The notes under the pieces: generated by a model
Database searches by the model: none
The model's input: only the letters and a program-made list of their open reading frames with translations
What the model was told of the DNA's origin: nothing
Assembly (NCBI RefSeq): GCF_947498825.1
Contig: NZ_CANMLV010000013.1
Coordinates: 1-64,000, forward strand
Direction: 5' to 3'
Source of the DNA: an uncultured Cedecea sp.
GTDB lineage: Bacteria; Pseudomonadota; Gammaproteobacteria; Enterobacterales; Enterobacteriaceae
DNA: 64,000 nt
Part shown: positions 44,418 to 56,337 of the stretch, piece after piece
Numbering within the stretch: position 1 is the stretch's first letter
How the letters are laid out: every line of letters begins with the position of its first letter
Made by a program: the position numbers and the translations under genes

Positions 44418-45431
44418 ATGACAACACGTATTTCCCTGTGGCGGGCTGGTTTCAGCGAAAGCCCCCGCATTGTGCTGGAAAATGAAGACTTCACCGTCAG
44501 CGCATTTTGCTATGCCAGTGGTGTTGAAGCGATTCGGATACAAAATGGCCGCGGTGAATTAGTAATTTTGCCCTGGATGGGGCAAATGATTTGGGATGCG
44601 CAGTTTGACGGCCATGATTTGACGATGCGTAATATGTTTAAGCAACCGAAACTCACGTCAGAAGTGGTTGGAACCTATGGTTGCTTTGCCTTTCATTCCG
44701 GTTTGTTAGCGAATGGCTGTCCGTCACCAGAAGATACGCATCCTCTGCATGGCGAAATGGCTTGTGCGGTAATGGATGACGCCTGGCTGGAGCTTGAGGG
44801 TGATTCACTGACTGTCTGCGGAACCTACGAATATGTGATGGGATTCGGCCATCACTATCTGGCATCCCCTAAGGTGGTGATGCATAAAGCCAGTAGCCTG
44901 TTTGATATTCAGATGACCGTGAAGAATCTGGCATCCGTTGCTATGCCGTTACAGTATATGTGCCATATGAATTATGCCTATGTGGCCGATGCGGTTTTCA
45001 AGCAGAACATTCCAGATGAGGTGCTGAAACTCCGTGAGTCAATTCCGGCCCATGTGAAACCGACGGAGCAGTGGCTGGCGTTTAATCAACGACTCTTGCA
45101 GGGTGAGGCCTCAGCAGGAACGCTAAATCAACCTGAGTTTTACGATCCGGAGATAGTCTTCTTTGCTGATAAGTTAGATACCTGGACGGATAAGCCTGAG
45201 TTCAGTATGGTTGCGCCCGATGGCACGACCTTTATCACTCGTTTCTCAAGCGAGGAACTGAACTATGTAACCCGCTGGATCCTTTATAACGGTGATCAGC
45301 AAGTTGCGGCCTTTGCCTTACCAGCCACTTGTCGCCCGGAAGGGTATTTGGCTGCAAAACGTAACGGTACTCTGCTTCAGCTTGAACCTCAGCAAACCCG
45401 GACTTTTACGGTCACGACGGGTATTGCCTGA
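44418..45431 (+). CDS. deoX: DeoX, aldose-1-epimerase-like protein (DUF4432)
   Basis: A 337-residue protein of the galactose-mutarotase-like fold (DUF4432 group). Segments GELVILPWMGQMIWDAQFDG, HPLHGEMACA and HHYLASPKVVMHK carry conserved His and acidic residues. A role in interconverting anomers of deoxyribose before DeoK is plausible but unproven; the Salmonella counterpart had no assigned function as far as I recall. The ATG at 44418 has GAGGA 8 bp upstream and starts 11 bp after deoP. Confidence 0.75.
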   Translation: MTTRISLWRAGFSESPRIVLENEDFTVSAFCYASGVEAIRIQNGRGELVILPWMGQMIWDAQFDGHDLTMRNMFKQPKLTSEVVGTYGCFAFHSGLLANGCPSPEDTHPLHGEMACAVMDDAWLELEGDSLTVCGTYEYVMGFGHHYLASPKVVMHKASSLFDIQMTVKNLASVAMPLQYMCHMNYAYVADAVFKQNIPDEVLKLRESIPAHVKPTEQWLAFNQRLLQGEASAGTLNQPEFYDPEIVFFADKLDTWTDKPEFSMVAPDGTTFITRFSSEELNYVTRWILYNGDQQVAAFALPATCRPEGYLAAKRNGTLLQLEPQQTRTFTVTTGIA

Positions 45432-45450
45432 TTACCCTTTTTCGCACTTA

Positions 45451-45478
45451 AGGGACCGCAATGGTATTTGCGGTCCCT
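45451..45478. terminator. Hairpin between convergent deoX and the AEC carrier gene
   Basis: AGGGACCGCAA (45451-45461) pairs perfectly with 45468-45478 over a 6-nt loop: an 11-bp stem with GC-rich base. No U-tract follows on either strand, so it may be a weak or protective structure rather than a classical terminator. Confidence 0.55.
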
Positions 45479-45495
45479 GCTGGCTAACAAAAAAT

Positions 45496-46458
45496 TTAAG
45501 TGCTGATTATCCTCGCCAGATACACCCATATCGGCGCAGCAATAATAAAACCAATCACTGAAACCGCTAAGGATGAAGTACCGGTTCGGGTATAAACCTG
45601 GTAACTGCTTGAGATGATAATGCCAGAGAATGCCGGAGGTAAGGCCACACTCAAGACTAACATTTGCAGGATATGTGAGTCGAGGCCACATGCCCACCCG
45701 GCGAGAAGGAATACGGCAGGCATCAGGATCAGTTTGAAAAAGGTATTGTAGGCAACCTCTTTATCCAGCTCTATCTTATAGGCTGACAAAGTTAAACCTG
45801 CGGCAAAAACGGCAACGCTTGAGTTTGCTTTTGCCAGTAATACAAAAGTAGGATCCACTTCAGGCGGCACTTTTATGCCGATCAACACTAAAATAACTGC
45901 AAGAACAGGTGCCCAGACGACAGGTTGTTTGATGACAGAAAGCAGAGTACTTTCCGTTGATGCATTATCTGGAGATGTTGTTTTATTACCCGCATGCAGT
46001 AAATACAGCCCTATTGGAATAGTAATGGCATTAACCACAATGGCGACGATAGCGATAACTAAACCAGTTTCAACCCCGGTGCCATAAAGTGGGTCGAGGA
46101 TAGCGAAACCTAAAAACCCGATGGTCGGTGAACCAGCAATTAACGCACAAACAGCGGCTTCAGCTTTGGTCCTTTTAAAAAACCACTGGAGAGTGAAGTA
46201 GGAAACCATAAATAATCCTACCAGCCCGACAAAACTGATCGCTCCCAGAGTTGCATTCTGCGCTAACATTTCACGGTCTGCGCGCACAATTGAGATAAAT
46301 AATGCAGCAGGTAAGGCAAAATTTAAAACCAGTTTATTGAAGATTCTTGCTTGATCTGACTTAAATTCGTTGGTTCTTCCAGAAATATAACCAATTAACA
46401 TAATAACAATAATTGGAATAAGATCTGATACGAGCATCTTTGAAATAAATTGTTCCAT
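45496..46458 (-). CDS. AEC-family transporter (auxin efflux carrier type)
   Basis: A 320-residue, about 10-TM membrane protein of the AEC/MDC family, whose characterised bacterial members move malate, malonate and other small carboxylates. The N-terminal helix [16 protein letters not shown] and the central [14 protein letters not shown] are typical, and the C-terminal repeat has [16 protein letters not shown]. It lies 284 bp downstream of the oxalate decarboxylase gene on the same strand, so oxalate or formate is a reasonable guess at substrate. Confidence 0.75.
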   Translation of the reverse strand: MEQFISKMLVSDLIPIIVIMLIGYISGRTNEFKSDQARIFNKLVLNFALPAALFISIVRADREMLAQNATLGAISFVGLVGLFMVSYFTLQWFFKRTKAEAAVCALIAGSPTIGFLGFAILDPLYGTGVETGLVIAIVAIVVNAITIPIGLYLLHAGNKTTSPDNASTESTLLSVIKQPVVWAPVLAVILVLIGIKVPPEVDPTFVLLAKANSSVAVFAAGLTLSAYKIELDKEVAYNTFFKLILMPAVFLLAGWACGLDSHILQMLVLSVALPPAFSGIIISSSYQVYTRTGTSSLAVSVIGFIIAAPIWVYLARIIST

Positions 46459-46566
46459 TCGTGAATCCTTTATCTATGGATGCATAGAGGTTGCGTGAAT
46501 TCATGATAATAAAAGCGAGATTAAATCTTTTATTGCTGGACCGAGTATTGTCACACTATGTGGCAA

Positions 46567-46660
46567 TATATACCCGTTATACCCGCCATACTTCAAGTTG
46601 CTTGGATGTGGCGTGCGTGAGGCGCGTCTACAAGCAGCTCGAATTATTTTTGGTATATAC
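46567..46660. repeat. Dispersed palindromic repeat, copy 2
   Basis: It begins TATATACCCGTTATACCCGC, has inner arm ATACTTCAAGTTGCTTG and returning arm CAAGCAGCTCGAATTATTTT, and ends GGTATATAC. It lies between the oxalate decarboxylase and AEC carrier genes. The arms match the copy at 62321 closely; the centres differ. Confidence 0.85.
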
Positions 46661-46741
46661 TTCAAGAACCTGAGCTCAGGCCGCCGAATTGTATTGCATC
46701 AATATGCTTATCGACGACCTGAACTTAAATGAACGTAACTC

Positions 46742-47878
46742 TTATTTTACGACCGGGCAGCGTGTTGCACGCAGTGAATTCATCAACCGGTCATCAACGT
46801 CAAGATGTCCCTGAACCAATGCTGATGGCGTTAATGCCAGCCATTGATTCAATGAGATATCACGGTAGTCGGCGCGATTGAAAACATTCAGTACATGAAC
46901 CGTTTCGGTTCCGGTATTTTCGATATAATGGGCAAGGTTTTTAGGGACATAGCCCACATCACCGGCGGTATAATCGAATGTTCTGGCGTTAGCTACTGAG
47001 TTGAACACCGTCATACGAGCCTGGCCTGTGAGGTAATACTGAATTTCATCTGCATCAGGATGCCAGTGAATTTCGCGCATGCCACCAGGTTCAATTTCAA
47101 TCATCAGCATAGCCATACTGGTGACATCAAAGTTTTTTACATCAATAACTTTAGTTGCTCCGCCTGGCCATGGTGTTGCCGGGATATCTTTACCACGGAA
47201 AACATATTTTCCGGTCATTTGCGCTGCACCCAGTTCCTTTCTCACTTGTTCGATATCTTTAGGAACGGGTTGTCTGAAAATATACTTTTCTTTTGCCGGA
47301 ATATTATCGAAGGCACTTTCAGGCACACCAAAGTTTTTCGCTAACACCTCTTTAGGTGTATGGGCGAAGAGTTCAGTAACCAGTAATGTCTCGTTCTCAG
47401 AGAAATTGCCGTCATTGAAAATCAGAACAAATTCAGTACCTTCTTCTAATCCCTGAATAGCATGAGGGAAACCGGCGGGCGCAAACCAGAGATCGCCTGC
47501 CTCTAAATCTTCGACCAGCGTATTTCGCTGATCATCAACCAGATAAAAACGGACACGTCCCTGGGTGACATAAGCCCATTCTGCTTCTTTATGCCAGTGT
47601 AGTTCACGTATTACACCAGGCCCAAGGCGCATATTTACAATGGCCAGTTCTTCAAGCGCAGGGCATTCCCGAATCGTAACTTCACGTGCCCAGCCGCCAT
47701 CTTCTAAACGGTTGTGAGCCATTGAAAAAGGAAACTTCAGGTTAGGCATACCCCCATTGTCTGTGGCGGGTGGCAGGAGAATATTTGGATTCATTTTATC
47801 CAGGGCAATATTACGTGGACCTGGATCATCGGCGCCATGGGAGCCCCGAATAGGTTGCGGTGCAGAGGTGTCAGTCAT
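46742..47878 (-). CDS. Bicupin oxalate decarboxylase
   Basis: A 378-residue manganese bicupin turning oxalate into formate and CO2. The first cupin has metal ligands His94, His96, Glu100 and His139 (LHWHKEAEWAY; PHAIQ). The active-site lid reads SENET (160-164), whose Glu161 matches the proton-donating glutamate of Bacillus subtilis OxdC and favours decarboxylase over oxidase. The second cupin has His271, His273, Glu278 and His317 (IHWHPDADEIQYY; LAHYIEN). No signal peptide is seen, so it is cytoplasmic. It consumes a proton and may aid acid survival. Confidence 0.88.
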   Translation of the reverse strand: MTDTSAPQPIRGSHGADDPGPRNIALDKMNPNILLPPATDNGGMPNLKFPFSMAHNRLEDGGWAREVTIRECPALEELAIVNMRLGPGVIRELHWHKEAEWAYVTQGRVRFYLVDDQRNTLVEDLEAGDLWFAPAGFPHAIQGLEEGTEFVLIFNDGNFSENETLLVTELFAHTPKEVLAKNFGVPESAFDNIPAKEKYIFRQPVPKDIEQVRKELGAAQMTGKYVFRGKDIPATPWPGGATKVIDVKNFDVTSMAMLMIEIEPGGMREIHWHPDADEIQYYLTGQARMTVFNSVANARTFDYTAGDVGYVPKNLAHYIENTGTETVHVLNVFNRADYRDISLNQWLALTPSALVQGHLDVDDRLMNSLRATRCPVVK

Positions 47879-48109
47879 ATCAATACTCCATAGAAAAAGT
47901 AAGAAAATAACAACACCTTCACTTTAGCAGAGAAAATTAATTATGTTCTTTATTTTTTTTTAAACTGTGCATTCAACGACACAGTCGTTAGCTCAATATT
48001 TTCATCTGTTATATTCCATTCATTTATCTTATGAGATTAATTTTATAATATAAATAACGCTCCAGATACAAAGTCTGTAGCGTATTATTTTTATATTTTA
48101 CATGGTCAG

Positions 48110-48517
48110 TTATTTATGTAGTGTTAATCCTTTCAGAACCTTATCTATATGTTTCTTTGGTCCCTGAATCGCAATGCCGACAAAGTCCATATCGTCGATA
48201 TTCTCTGCCTTAAAGACTTCACGGTTTGCCTCGTCATGGCCGGTAGTAAACATGGCATAGATATAAGGAATAATGCATAACTCTCGTTCCAGCCCCTTGT
48301 GGTGTACTTTTTGTAGTTGATCCCGACTGGCTTCAAAAATCAGCATTGGCTGACCAGAAATACAACCATACTGGCGTTCGAGAGCATCAACATAGGGCTG
48401 GCCGATAATCTCTGGAACTGAAGAGGCAATACCTGTTGCCAGAAAAGCGACGACATTTAATCGCTGCCAGGTGGCTAAATCATTACGTACTATAAAAGCT
48501 ATTTTGGTATCAAACAT
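48110..48517 (-). CDS. DUF2000 domain protein
   Basis: A 135-residue protein covering the whole DUF2000 family (MFDTKIAFIVRNDLATWQRLNVVAFLATG, then PEIIGQPYVDA). The fold is thought to be related to the peptidyl-tRNA hydrolase 2 type; no activity is established to my knowledge. It lies 58 bp after an AraC-family gene on the same strand, an association seen in other bacteria. Cytoplasmic, no signal peptide. Confidence 0.75.
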   Translation of the reverse strand: MFDTKIAFIVRNDLATWQRLNVVAFLATGIASSVPEIIGQPYVDALERQYGCISGQPMLIFEASRDQLQKVHHKGLERELCIIPYIYAMFTTGHDEANREVFKAENIDDMDFVGIAIQGPKKHIDKVLKGLTLHK

Positions 48518-48575
48518 GATGAAATATCTCTGGTTATGTCCGTTGAGACTGACATCATCAGAAATTCTCCGTACC

Positions 48576-49427
48576 TCAGTCTAGAATGTTTGTGCAACAC
48601 CGCTGATAGGCCGCAGGACTTAATCTGTAAGCACGCTGAAACCAGCGCCCCATATGACTTTGGTCGGAAAATCCGACCCGATTAGCCACCTGTGCGGGTT
48701 CGATACCTTTTGCCAGTAATACACGGGCAGTACGCAGCCTGAGGCGAACCAGATAAGCATGAGGTGAGAGCCCATAATGTTTTTTAAACTGACGGCTTAA
48801 TCGAAAACGGTCGATACCTAACAGATGAGAGAGTTCATCAAGCCCCACATCTGACGCGATATTCTCATGCAAATAGTCTCTTAACTTTTCTGTCTGGCGA
48901 GGTGAATCACTTAACTGTGACGGTGGTTTTTGAATGATATGACGGGAAAGCACAGTGAGAAGGTTATCTAATCCCTGGTCTCGTGCCAGCCGTCCTTCTT
49001 GTTGATGAATAGCGAAAAATGCCTGCTGAATAGCGGTGATTAACAGTGGGTCATCCGTCAGGGTATTGCTGAATGCGGACTCTATTCTGGAAATATCTCC
49101 CAAACCGCGTCGTTGCATCATAGCTGATACCCAGTCCTGAGGCAGATAAAGCATCATATAGGTGAAGCCAAATTCATTGATAGCATGACCATCATGTACC
49201 GCGCCGGGTTCAATCAGTATCGCCCTGCCTGGCGTGCTGGTATGTAATAAACGGTGGCAATTAAAACGTTGCAGGCCTTGAACTGTTACCCCGACCAATA
49301 GTTCATCATGGTCATGTGCATCGTAGGCATGTCCCTTAAAATGGGCGTTAATACTTTCGATACCTGTTTCATCATTGCGTCGCAGATCTAACCAGTTCTG
49401 GTTTAGCGGCTCTTTTTGTGACGCCAT
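48576..49427 (-). CDS. AraC-family transcriptional regulator
   Basis: A 283-residue regulator. The N-terminal cupin-like sensing domain (about 20-130: HDHDELLVGVTVQG, EPGAVHDGHA) is followed by two helix-turn-helices (about 180-280: LDELSHLLGIDRFRLSRQFKKHYG and PAQVANRVGFSDQSHMGRWFQR). The target is probably the DUF2000 gene downstream, and perhaps its own promoter. The inducer is unknown. Confidence 0.85.
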   Translation of the reverse strand: MASQKEPLNQNWLDLRRNDETGIESINAHFKGHAYDAHDHDELLVGVTVQGLQRFNCHRLLHTSTPGRAILIEPGAVHDGHAINEFGFTYMMLYLPQDWVSAMMQRRGLGDISRIESAFSNTLTDDPLLITAIQQAFFAIHQQEGRLARDQGLDNLLTVLSRHIIQKPPSQLSDSPRQTEKLRDYLHENIASDVGLDELSHLLGIDRFRLSRQFKKHYGLSPHAYLVRLRLRTARVLLAKGIEPAQVANRVGFSDQSHMGRWFQRAYRLSPAAYQRCCTNILD

Positions 49428-49619
49428 ATTTGAAATATCTCCAGTATCACTTCTATTATTGAATGGTCTTTTTACCGATGAAATTCACGTTCTTATGATG
49501 CCAATATGACAATGGATTATATTTTATCGATAATATTTCCATAATAAACACGTTGGTAAGTTATTGATTTTTATTGTCTTGATTGTTTTTGGCTAATCCA
49601 GAGTTAATTTTGTCTTTGC

Positions 49620-49682
49620 CAGTAATAAAACTGTCATAAAACGTACATATAGTTGTCACCAAATTGACCTACTTTCTATCCT
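49620..49682 (+). promoter_or_regulatory. pst promoter with two Pho boxes
   Basis: Two 18-bp Pho boxes, CAGTAATAAAACTGTCAT (49620-49637) and CGTACATATAGTTGTCAC (49642-49659), are spaced 22 bp start to start, as in E. coli pstS. A possible -10, TATCCT, lies at 49677-49682. PhoB-controlled induction under phosphate limitation follows from this. Confidence 0.85.
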
Positions 49683-49727
49683 GTATTCAACTTAACAATA
49701 TCTTACGAACATCTGGCAGGAGACATT

Positions 49728-50768
49728 ATGAACGTTATCCGTACTACTGTCGCAACGGTTGTGACCGCGGCGCTGGCCATGAGCTCTACCGCAGCATTTG
49801 CCGCTGCAAGCCTGACCGGTGCAGGTGCAACATTCCCTGCGCCAGTGTATGCCAAATGGGCTGACACTTATCAAAAATCAACGGGCAATAAAGTAAACTA
49901 CCAGGGAATCGGTTCTTCTGGCGGTGTTAAGCAGATCCTTGCTCATACTGTTGATTTTGGTGCTTCTGATGCACCACTGTCAGATGAGAAATTAAAAGAA
50001 GATGGCCTGTTCCAGTTCCCTACCGTTATCGGTGGTGTGGTAATGGCTGTTAACTTGCCGGGTCTGAAATCCGGTGAATTAGTTCTGGATGGCAAAACGC
50101 TGGGTGATATCTATCTTGGTAACATCAAGAAGTGGAACGATCCGGCAATTGCTAAGTTAAACCCAGGCTACAAACTGCCTGAGCAGGATATCGCGGTTGT
50201 TCGTCGTGCTGACGGCTCCGGCACTTCGTTTGTTTTCACCAGCTACCTTGCGAAAGTAAGCCCTGAGTGGAAAGAGAAAATTGGTGCGGGTTCAACGGTA
50301 AACTGGCCAACAGGTCTGGGTGGTAAGGGTAACGACGGCATCGCTGCTTTCGTACAGCGTCTGCCTGGTTCAATTGGTTATGTTGAGTATGCTTACGCTA
50401 AACAAAATAACCTCGCTTACACCAAACTGGTTTCTGCTGATGGCGAAGCAATCAGACCAACCGAAACAAGTTTTGCCAATGCAGCCAAAGGCGCTGACTG
50501 GAGCAAAAGCTTTGCTCAGGATCTGACTAACCAGAAAGGTCAGGATGCATGGCCAATCACTTCTACTACCTTCATTCTGATCCACAAAGAACAGGCGAAG
50601 CCAGAGCAGGGTGCAGAAGTGCTGAAATTCTTTGACTGGGCTTACAAAGACGGTGCCAAAGAAGCGAATGCGCTTGATTATGCCACCTTCCCGGAATCAG
50701 TGGTTGAGCAAATTCGTGCAGCATGGAAAACAAACATCAAAGACAGTTCTGGTAAAGCGCTGTACTGA
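49728..50768 (+). CDS. pstS: Periplasmic phosphate-binding protein PstS
   Basis: A 346-residue phosphate receptor of the Pst ABC importer. The signal peptide covers residues 1-25 (ends TAAFA before [14 protein letters not shown]). Phosphate-binding segments include [19 protein letters not shown] and RADGSGTSF. First gene of pstSCAB-phoU under two Pho boxes; GGCAGGAG is the ribosome site. Confidence 0.97.
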   Translation: MNVIRTTVATVVTAALAMSSTAAFAAASLTGAGATFPAPVYAKWADTYQKSTGNKVNYQGIGSSGGVKQILAHTVDFGASDAPLSDEKLKEDGLFQFPTVIGGVVMAVNLPGLKSGELVLDGKTLGDIYLGNIKKWNDPAIAKLNPGYKLPEQDIAVVRRADGSGTSFVFTSYLAKVSPEWKEKIGAGSTVNWPTGLGGKGNDGIAAFVQRLPGSIGYVEYAYAKQNNLAYTKLVSADGEAIRPTETSFANAAKGADWSKSFAQDLTNQKGQDAWPITSTTFILIHKEQAKPEQGAEVLKFFDWAYKDGAKEANALDYATFPESVVEQIRAAWKTNIKDSSGKALY

Positions 50769-50778
50769 TTGTAAAAAT

Positions 50779-50803
50779 CCGGGATAACGCTATGTTATCC
50801 CGG
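50779..50803 (+). terminator. Intercistronic hairpin after pstS
   Basis: CCGGGATAAC and GTTATCCCGG form a perfect 10-bp stem over a 5-nt loop. There is no U-run, so it more likely stabilises the pstS message and lowers downstream expression than ends transcription. Confidence 0.7.
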
Positions 50804-50807
50804 TTAA

Positions 50808-53500
<2,693 letters not shown>

Positions 53501-53514
53501 TGCTGGAGAGTGCA

Positions 53515-54240
53515 ATGGATAACCTCAATCTGAATAAACATATTTCCGGCCAGTTTAACGCCGAGCTGGAATATATTCGCACCCAGGTAATGACCATGGG
53601 GGGGCTGGTTGAACAACAGCTTTCTGATGCCATTACTGCGATGCATAATCAAGATCGCGATCTGGCCCAACGGGTTATCGAGGGTGACCAGAAGGTCAAT
53701 ATGATGGAAGTGAGCATTGATGAAGCCTGTGTGCGCATCATTGCGAAACGCCAGCCAACTGCCAGCGATTTACGTCTGGTGATGGCTATCATTAAAACCA
53801 TTGCTGAACTTGAACGTATTGGTGATGTGGCAGATAAAATTTGCCGCACTGCGCTGGAGAAATTTTCCCGACAGCATCAGCCGCTGCTGGTGAGTCTGGA
53901 ATCTCTGGGACGTCATACGGTACAAATGCTGCATGACGTACTTGATGCGTTTGCCCGTATGGATATGGACGAAGCAGTACGTATTTATCGCGAAGATAAG
54001 AAAGTGGATCAGGAATATGAGGGCATTGTGCGTCAGCTGATGACCTATATGATGGAAGATCCGCGAACAATTCCAAGCGTTCTGACCGCACTGTTCTGCG
54101 CGCGTTCTATCGAGCGGATTGGTGACCGGTGCCAGAATATTTGCGAATATATTTTCTACTTCGTGAAAGGACAGGATTTCCGGCATGTTGACGGTGACGA
54201 GCTGGATAAATTACTGGCTAAAACGCATCCGAAAGAATAA
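53515..54240 (+). CDS. phoU: Phosphate signalling regulator PhoU
   Basis: A 241-residue all-helical protein of two three-helix bundles with metal-binding E/DxxxD motifs ([29 protein letters not shown]). It couples Pst transport state to PhoR, shutting the Pho regulon off in high phosphate. The ATG at 53515 ([18 protein letters not shown]) has GGAGAG upstream. Confidence 0.96.
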   Translation: MDNLNLNKHISGQFNAELEYIRTQVMTMGGLVEQQLSDAITAMHNQDRDLAQRVIEGDQKVNMMEVSIDEACVRIIAKRQPTASDLRLVMAIIKTIAELERIGDVADKICRTALEKFSRQHQPLLVSLESLGRHTVQMLHDVLDAFARMDMDEAVRIYREDKKVDQEYEGIVRQLMTYMMEDPRTIPSVLTALFCARSIERIGDRCQNICEYIFYFVKGQDFRHVDGDELDKLLAKTHPKE

Positions 54241-54252
54241 GTTGATTACAAA

Positions 54253-54272
54253 GGCGGGATATTTCTCCCGCC
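54253..54272 (+). terminator. Hairpin after phoU
   Basis: GGCGGGA and TCCCGCC form a 7-bp stem 12 bp after the phoU stop, followed by GTTTCC. A modest terminator between convergent phoU and yiiM. Confidence 0.6.
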
Positions 54273-54281
54273 GTTTCCTGC

Positions 54282-54959
54282 CTATTTTCCCCATAAGCGT
54301 CGTGAATTGTCTTCTATCTTTCCTGAAGTACGACGTTTCTGCATGGTACGAGCCCAGCTAACAGATAAGCCTGCTGCGGACAATAAGCGATGATACTGTG
54401 CATCATCAAAAGGCATTGCCCAGGCGATAGCAATGGCTTCTGCCACCGTGATGTCGCTGACACGCGAAACCAATTCAAACGGTGAGTCACTGGAAACCAC
54501 GCCTTCGGCAATGACCCGATACAGCCAGCCACAATAGCCAGAACTCTGCATGCGCTCTGACATGTCGGGAATACCAAAATGAAAATTGAGTTTATAGCAG
54601 GGAGAGCGTGGCTGAGTGACTTGAATTAAAGCCTCACCCCAGCGAAAGATATCCCCCATATACACATTCTGTTCCGTGAGCCCTTCGGTTGAGATATTTT
54701 CACCGAACGCTGGAGCATTAAAGCTGTCTGCCTGCTCGGGGAAATATTGTGTCCAGTAACGGTAGTGTTCTCTCGGATAGTGACAGAGCGCTCTGTCCGG
54801 CCCACCATGAACTACTTTTTCGGCTTGTTCATCACCTGTGAGGCCAAGCGGAGTAAGTAAAACTCCTCCGTCTTGCTGTACTTTAGCAATTGCGCTGGGC
54901 TTGCTACCGCTGTAATCACGAATTTTGCCAGCATAAACCTGAAGCGAATAATGGTGCAT
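54282..54959 (-). CDS. yiiM: MOSC-domain protein YiiM
   Basis: A 225-residue MOSC-domain (molybdenum cofactor sulfurase C-terminal-like) protein. The core is GDEQAEKVVHGGPDRALCHYP and QVTQPRSPCYKLNFHFG, where the conserved Cys would bind molybdenum cofactor. A 3-alpha domain lies at the C-terminus. E. coli YiiM reduces N-hydroxylated bases. No neighbouring operon partner; it follows the sodA terminator. Confidence 0.9.
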   Translation of the reverse strand: MHHYSLQVYAGKIRDYSGSKPSAIAKVQQDGGVLLTPLGLTGDEQAEKVVHGGPDRALCHYPREHYRYWTQYFPEQADSFNAPAFGENISTEGLTEQNVYMGDIFRWGEALIQVTQPRSPCYKLNFHFGIPDMSERMQSSGYCGWLYRVIAEGVVSSDSPFELVSRVSDITVAEAIAIAWAMPFDDAQYHRLLSAAGLSVSWARTMQKRRTSGKIEDNSRRLWGK

Positions 54960-54983
54960 AAACGAACTCTCTGGTTTTGCGGA

Positions 54984-55012
54984 AATAAAAAAAACGAGCC
55001 ATCAGGCTCGCT
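54984..55012 (-). terminator. Rho-independent terminator of sodA
   Basis: On the minus strand, CGAGCC-TGAT-GGCTCG is followed by eight T's, 25 bp after the sodA stop. Confidence 0.9.
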
Positions 55013-55034
55013 TTTCTAAGGTGATAACGCAACC

Positions 55035-55655
55035 TTATTTTTTAGCGGCGAAACGTGCTGCTGCTTCGTCCCAGTTAACCACGTTCCAGAACTCTTTAGC
55101 ATAGTCTGGGCGACGGTTCTGGAATTTCAGGTAGTAAGCGTGTTCCCAGACGTCCAGGCCGATGATTGGGAAGCCAGATGCGCCAGAGATAGCCTCACCC
55201 ATCAGTGGGCTGTCTTGGTTTGCAGTAGAAACCACAGCCAGTTTGTCACCTTTCAGCACCAGCCAAGCCCAGCCAGAACCGAAACGGGTTGCTGCTGCTT
55301 TTTCAAACTCTGCTTTAAAAGCGTCTACGCTACCAAAATCGCGCTCGATAGCTGCTTTCAGATCGCCTTTCAGTTCGGTGCCTTTTTTCAGGCCTTTCCA
55401 GAACAGGCTGTGGTTAGCGTGGCCGCCAGCGTTATTACGCAGAGGACCTTTTTTATCCGCAGGCAGTTGATCCAGTTTGGTGATCAGCTCTTCTGCAGAC
55501 AGGCTGGCGAACTCTGGCAGAGATTCCAGGGCAGCATTCGCATTGTTAACATAAGCCTGATGGTGTTTGCTGTGGTGGATTTCCATCGTTTCTTTATCGA
55601 AATGTGGTTCCAGTGCATCGTAAGCGTAAGGTAGGGATGGCAGGGTATAGCTCAT
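55035..55655 (-). CDS. sodA: Manganese superoxide dismutase SodA
   Basis: A 206-residue cytoplasmic superoxide dismutase. Metal ligands His27, His82, Asp168 and His172 are in place ([10 protein letters not shown]); the [13 protein letters not shown] segment and the overall sequence are near-identical to the E. coli Mn enzyme. Upstream lies a Fur box over the promoter. Confidence 0.97.
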   Translation of the reverse strand: MSYTLPSLPYAYDALEPHFDKETMEIHHSKHHQAYVNNANAALESLPEFASLSAEELITKLDQLPADKKGPLRNNAGGHANHSLFWKGLKKGTELKGDLKAAIERDFGSVDAFKAEFEKAAATRFGSGWAWLVLKGDKLAVVSTANQDSPLMGEAISGASGFPIIGLDVWEHAYYLKFQNRRPDYAKEFWNVVNWDEAAARFAAKK

Positions 55656-55717
55656 TTCATCGTCTCCGTTAACATAGGGCGGCTGTTAAGCTGTAGCGCC
55701 GCGTAATCAGTCAGTTC

Positions 55718-55759
55718 ATTATAGTTAATTAAACAGCCTTGAAAATGATTATCAATGCC
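55718..55759 (-). promoter_or_regulatory. sodA promoter and Fur box
   Basis: On the minus strand a -10 TATAAT lies at 55718-55723. Upstream, GGCATTGATAATCATTTTC (55741-55759) matches the Fur box well and overlaps the -35 area, as in E. coli sodA, where Fur represses and SoxS activates. Confidence 0.8.
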
Positions 55760-56337
55760 TTGTTTAGGGTAGGGTTATATCTGTTACTCATAACCGCTAT
55801 ACGTATTGTTATAAAAGGATGCCATAAAATCTCTCGGGCTGCATCACTGCCGCTGAGAATCTCTGAAAGGGGTTATTCCTTGATACCCCCTCGTCATGGG
55901 CATTATCCATAGGTTCAGCCGTTAGGAAAAATGACCAAATAGCCCGACATTTTTGAAAAAACATAAATTTGCGAAGCAGCTTTCTGAGCAGGAGCTATTG
56001 AAATTGGCAAAATGTTATTTTAAGAGTTATCTGGTAATCTCAATGAGTTTGTCTACACATATCAGGGGTTAGTTATTTTAATTAGTTTACAAATTGTTAT
56101 TATTTTTAATACACCCAAGATTTTAGGCTATTTGAGTATTACGGCTATTAAGATAACGGTGCCTTCATTTTTCCGGGCATGGATATCATCCATTAGAGTG
56201 TGATTTGACGTTTCGCTTAATTAAAACCTGATATTGTTAACGGGCACCTTAAGGAAGAGTTAATTCTTTTATTATCTGTACTAATTACTTAAAACAATAA
56301 AATTTAAAGGAGTGAATATGAAAGTTATTACTCTCTG
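55760..56337. other. sodA-hxlR intergenic region
   Basis: 578 bp with no complete gene. A strong ribosome site, AAAGGAG, followed by ATG (56318) points into the 3' end of the antisense regulator gene and gives only a frame antisense to it; it may be the stump of a lost gene. Confidence 0.5.
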
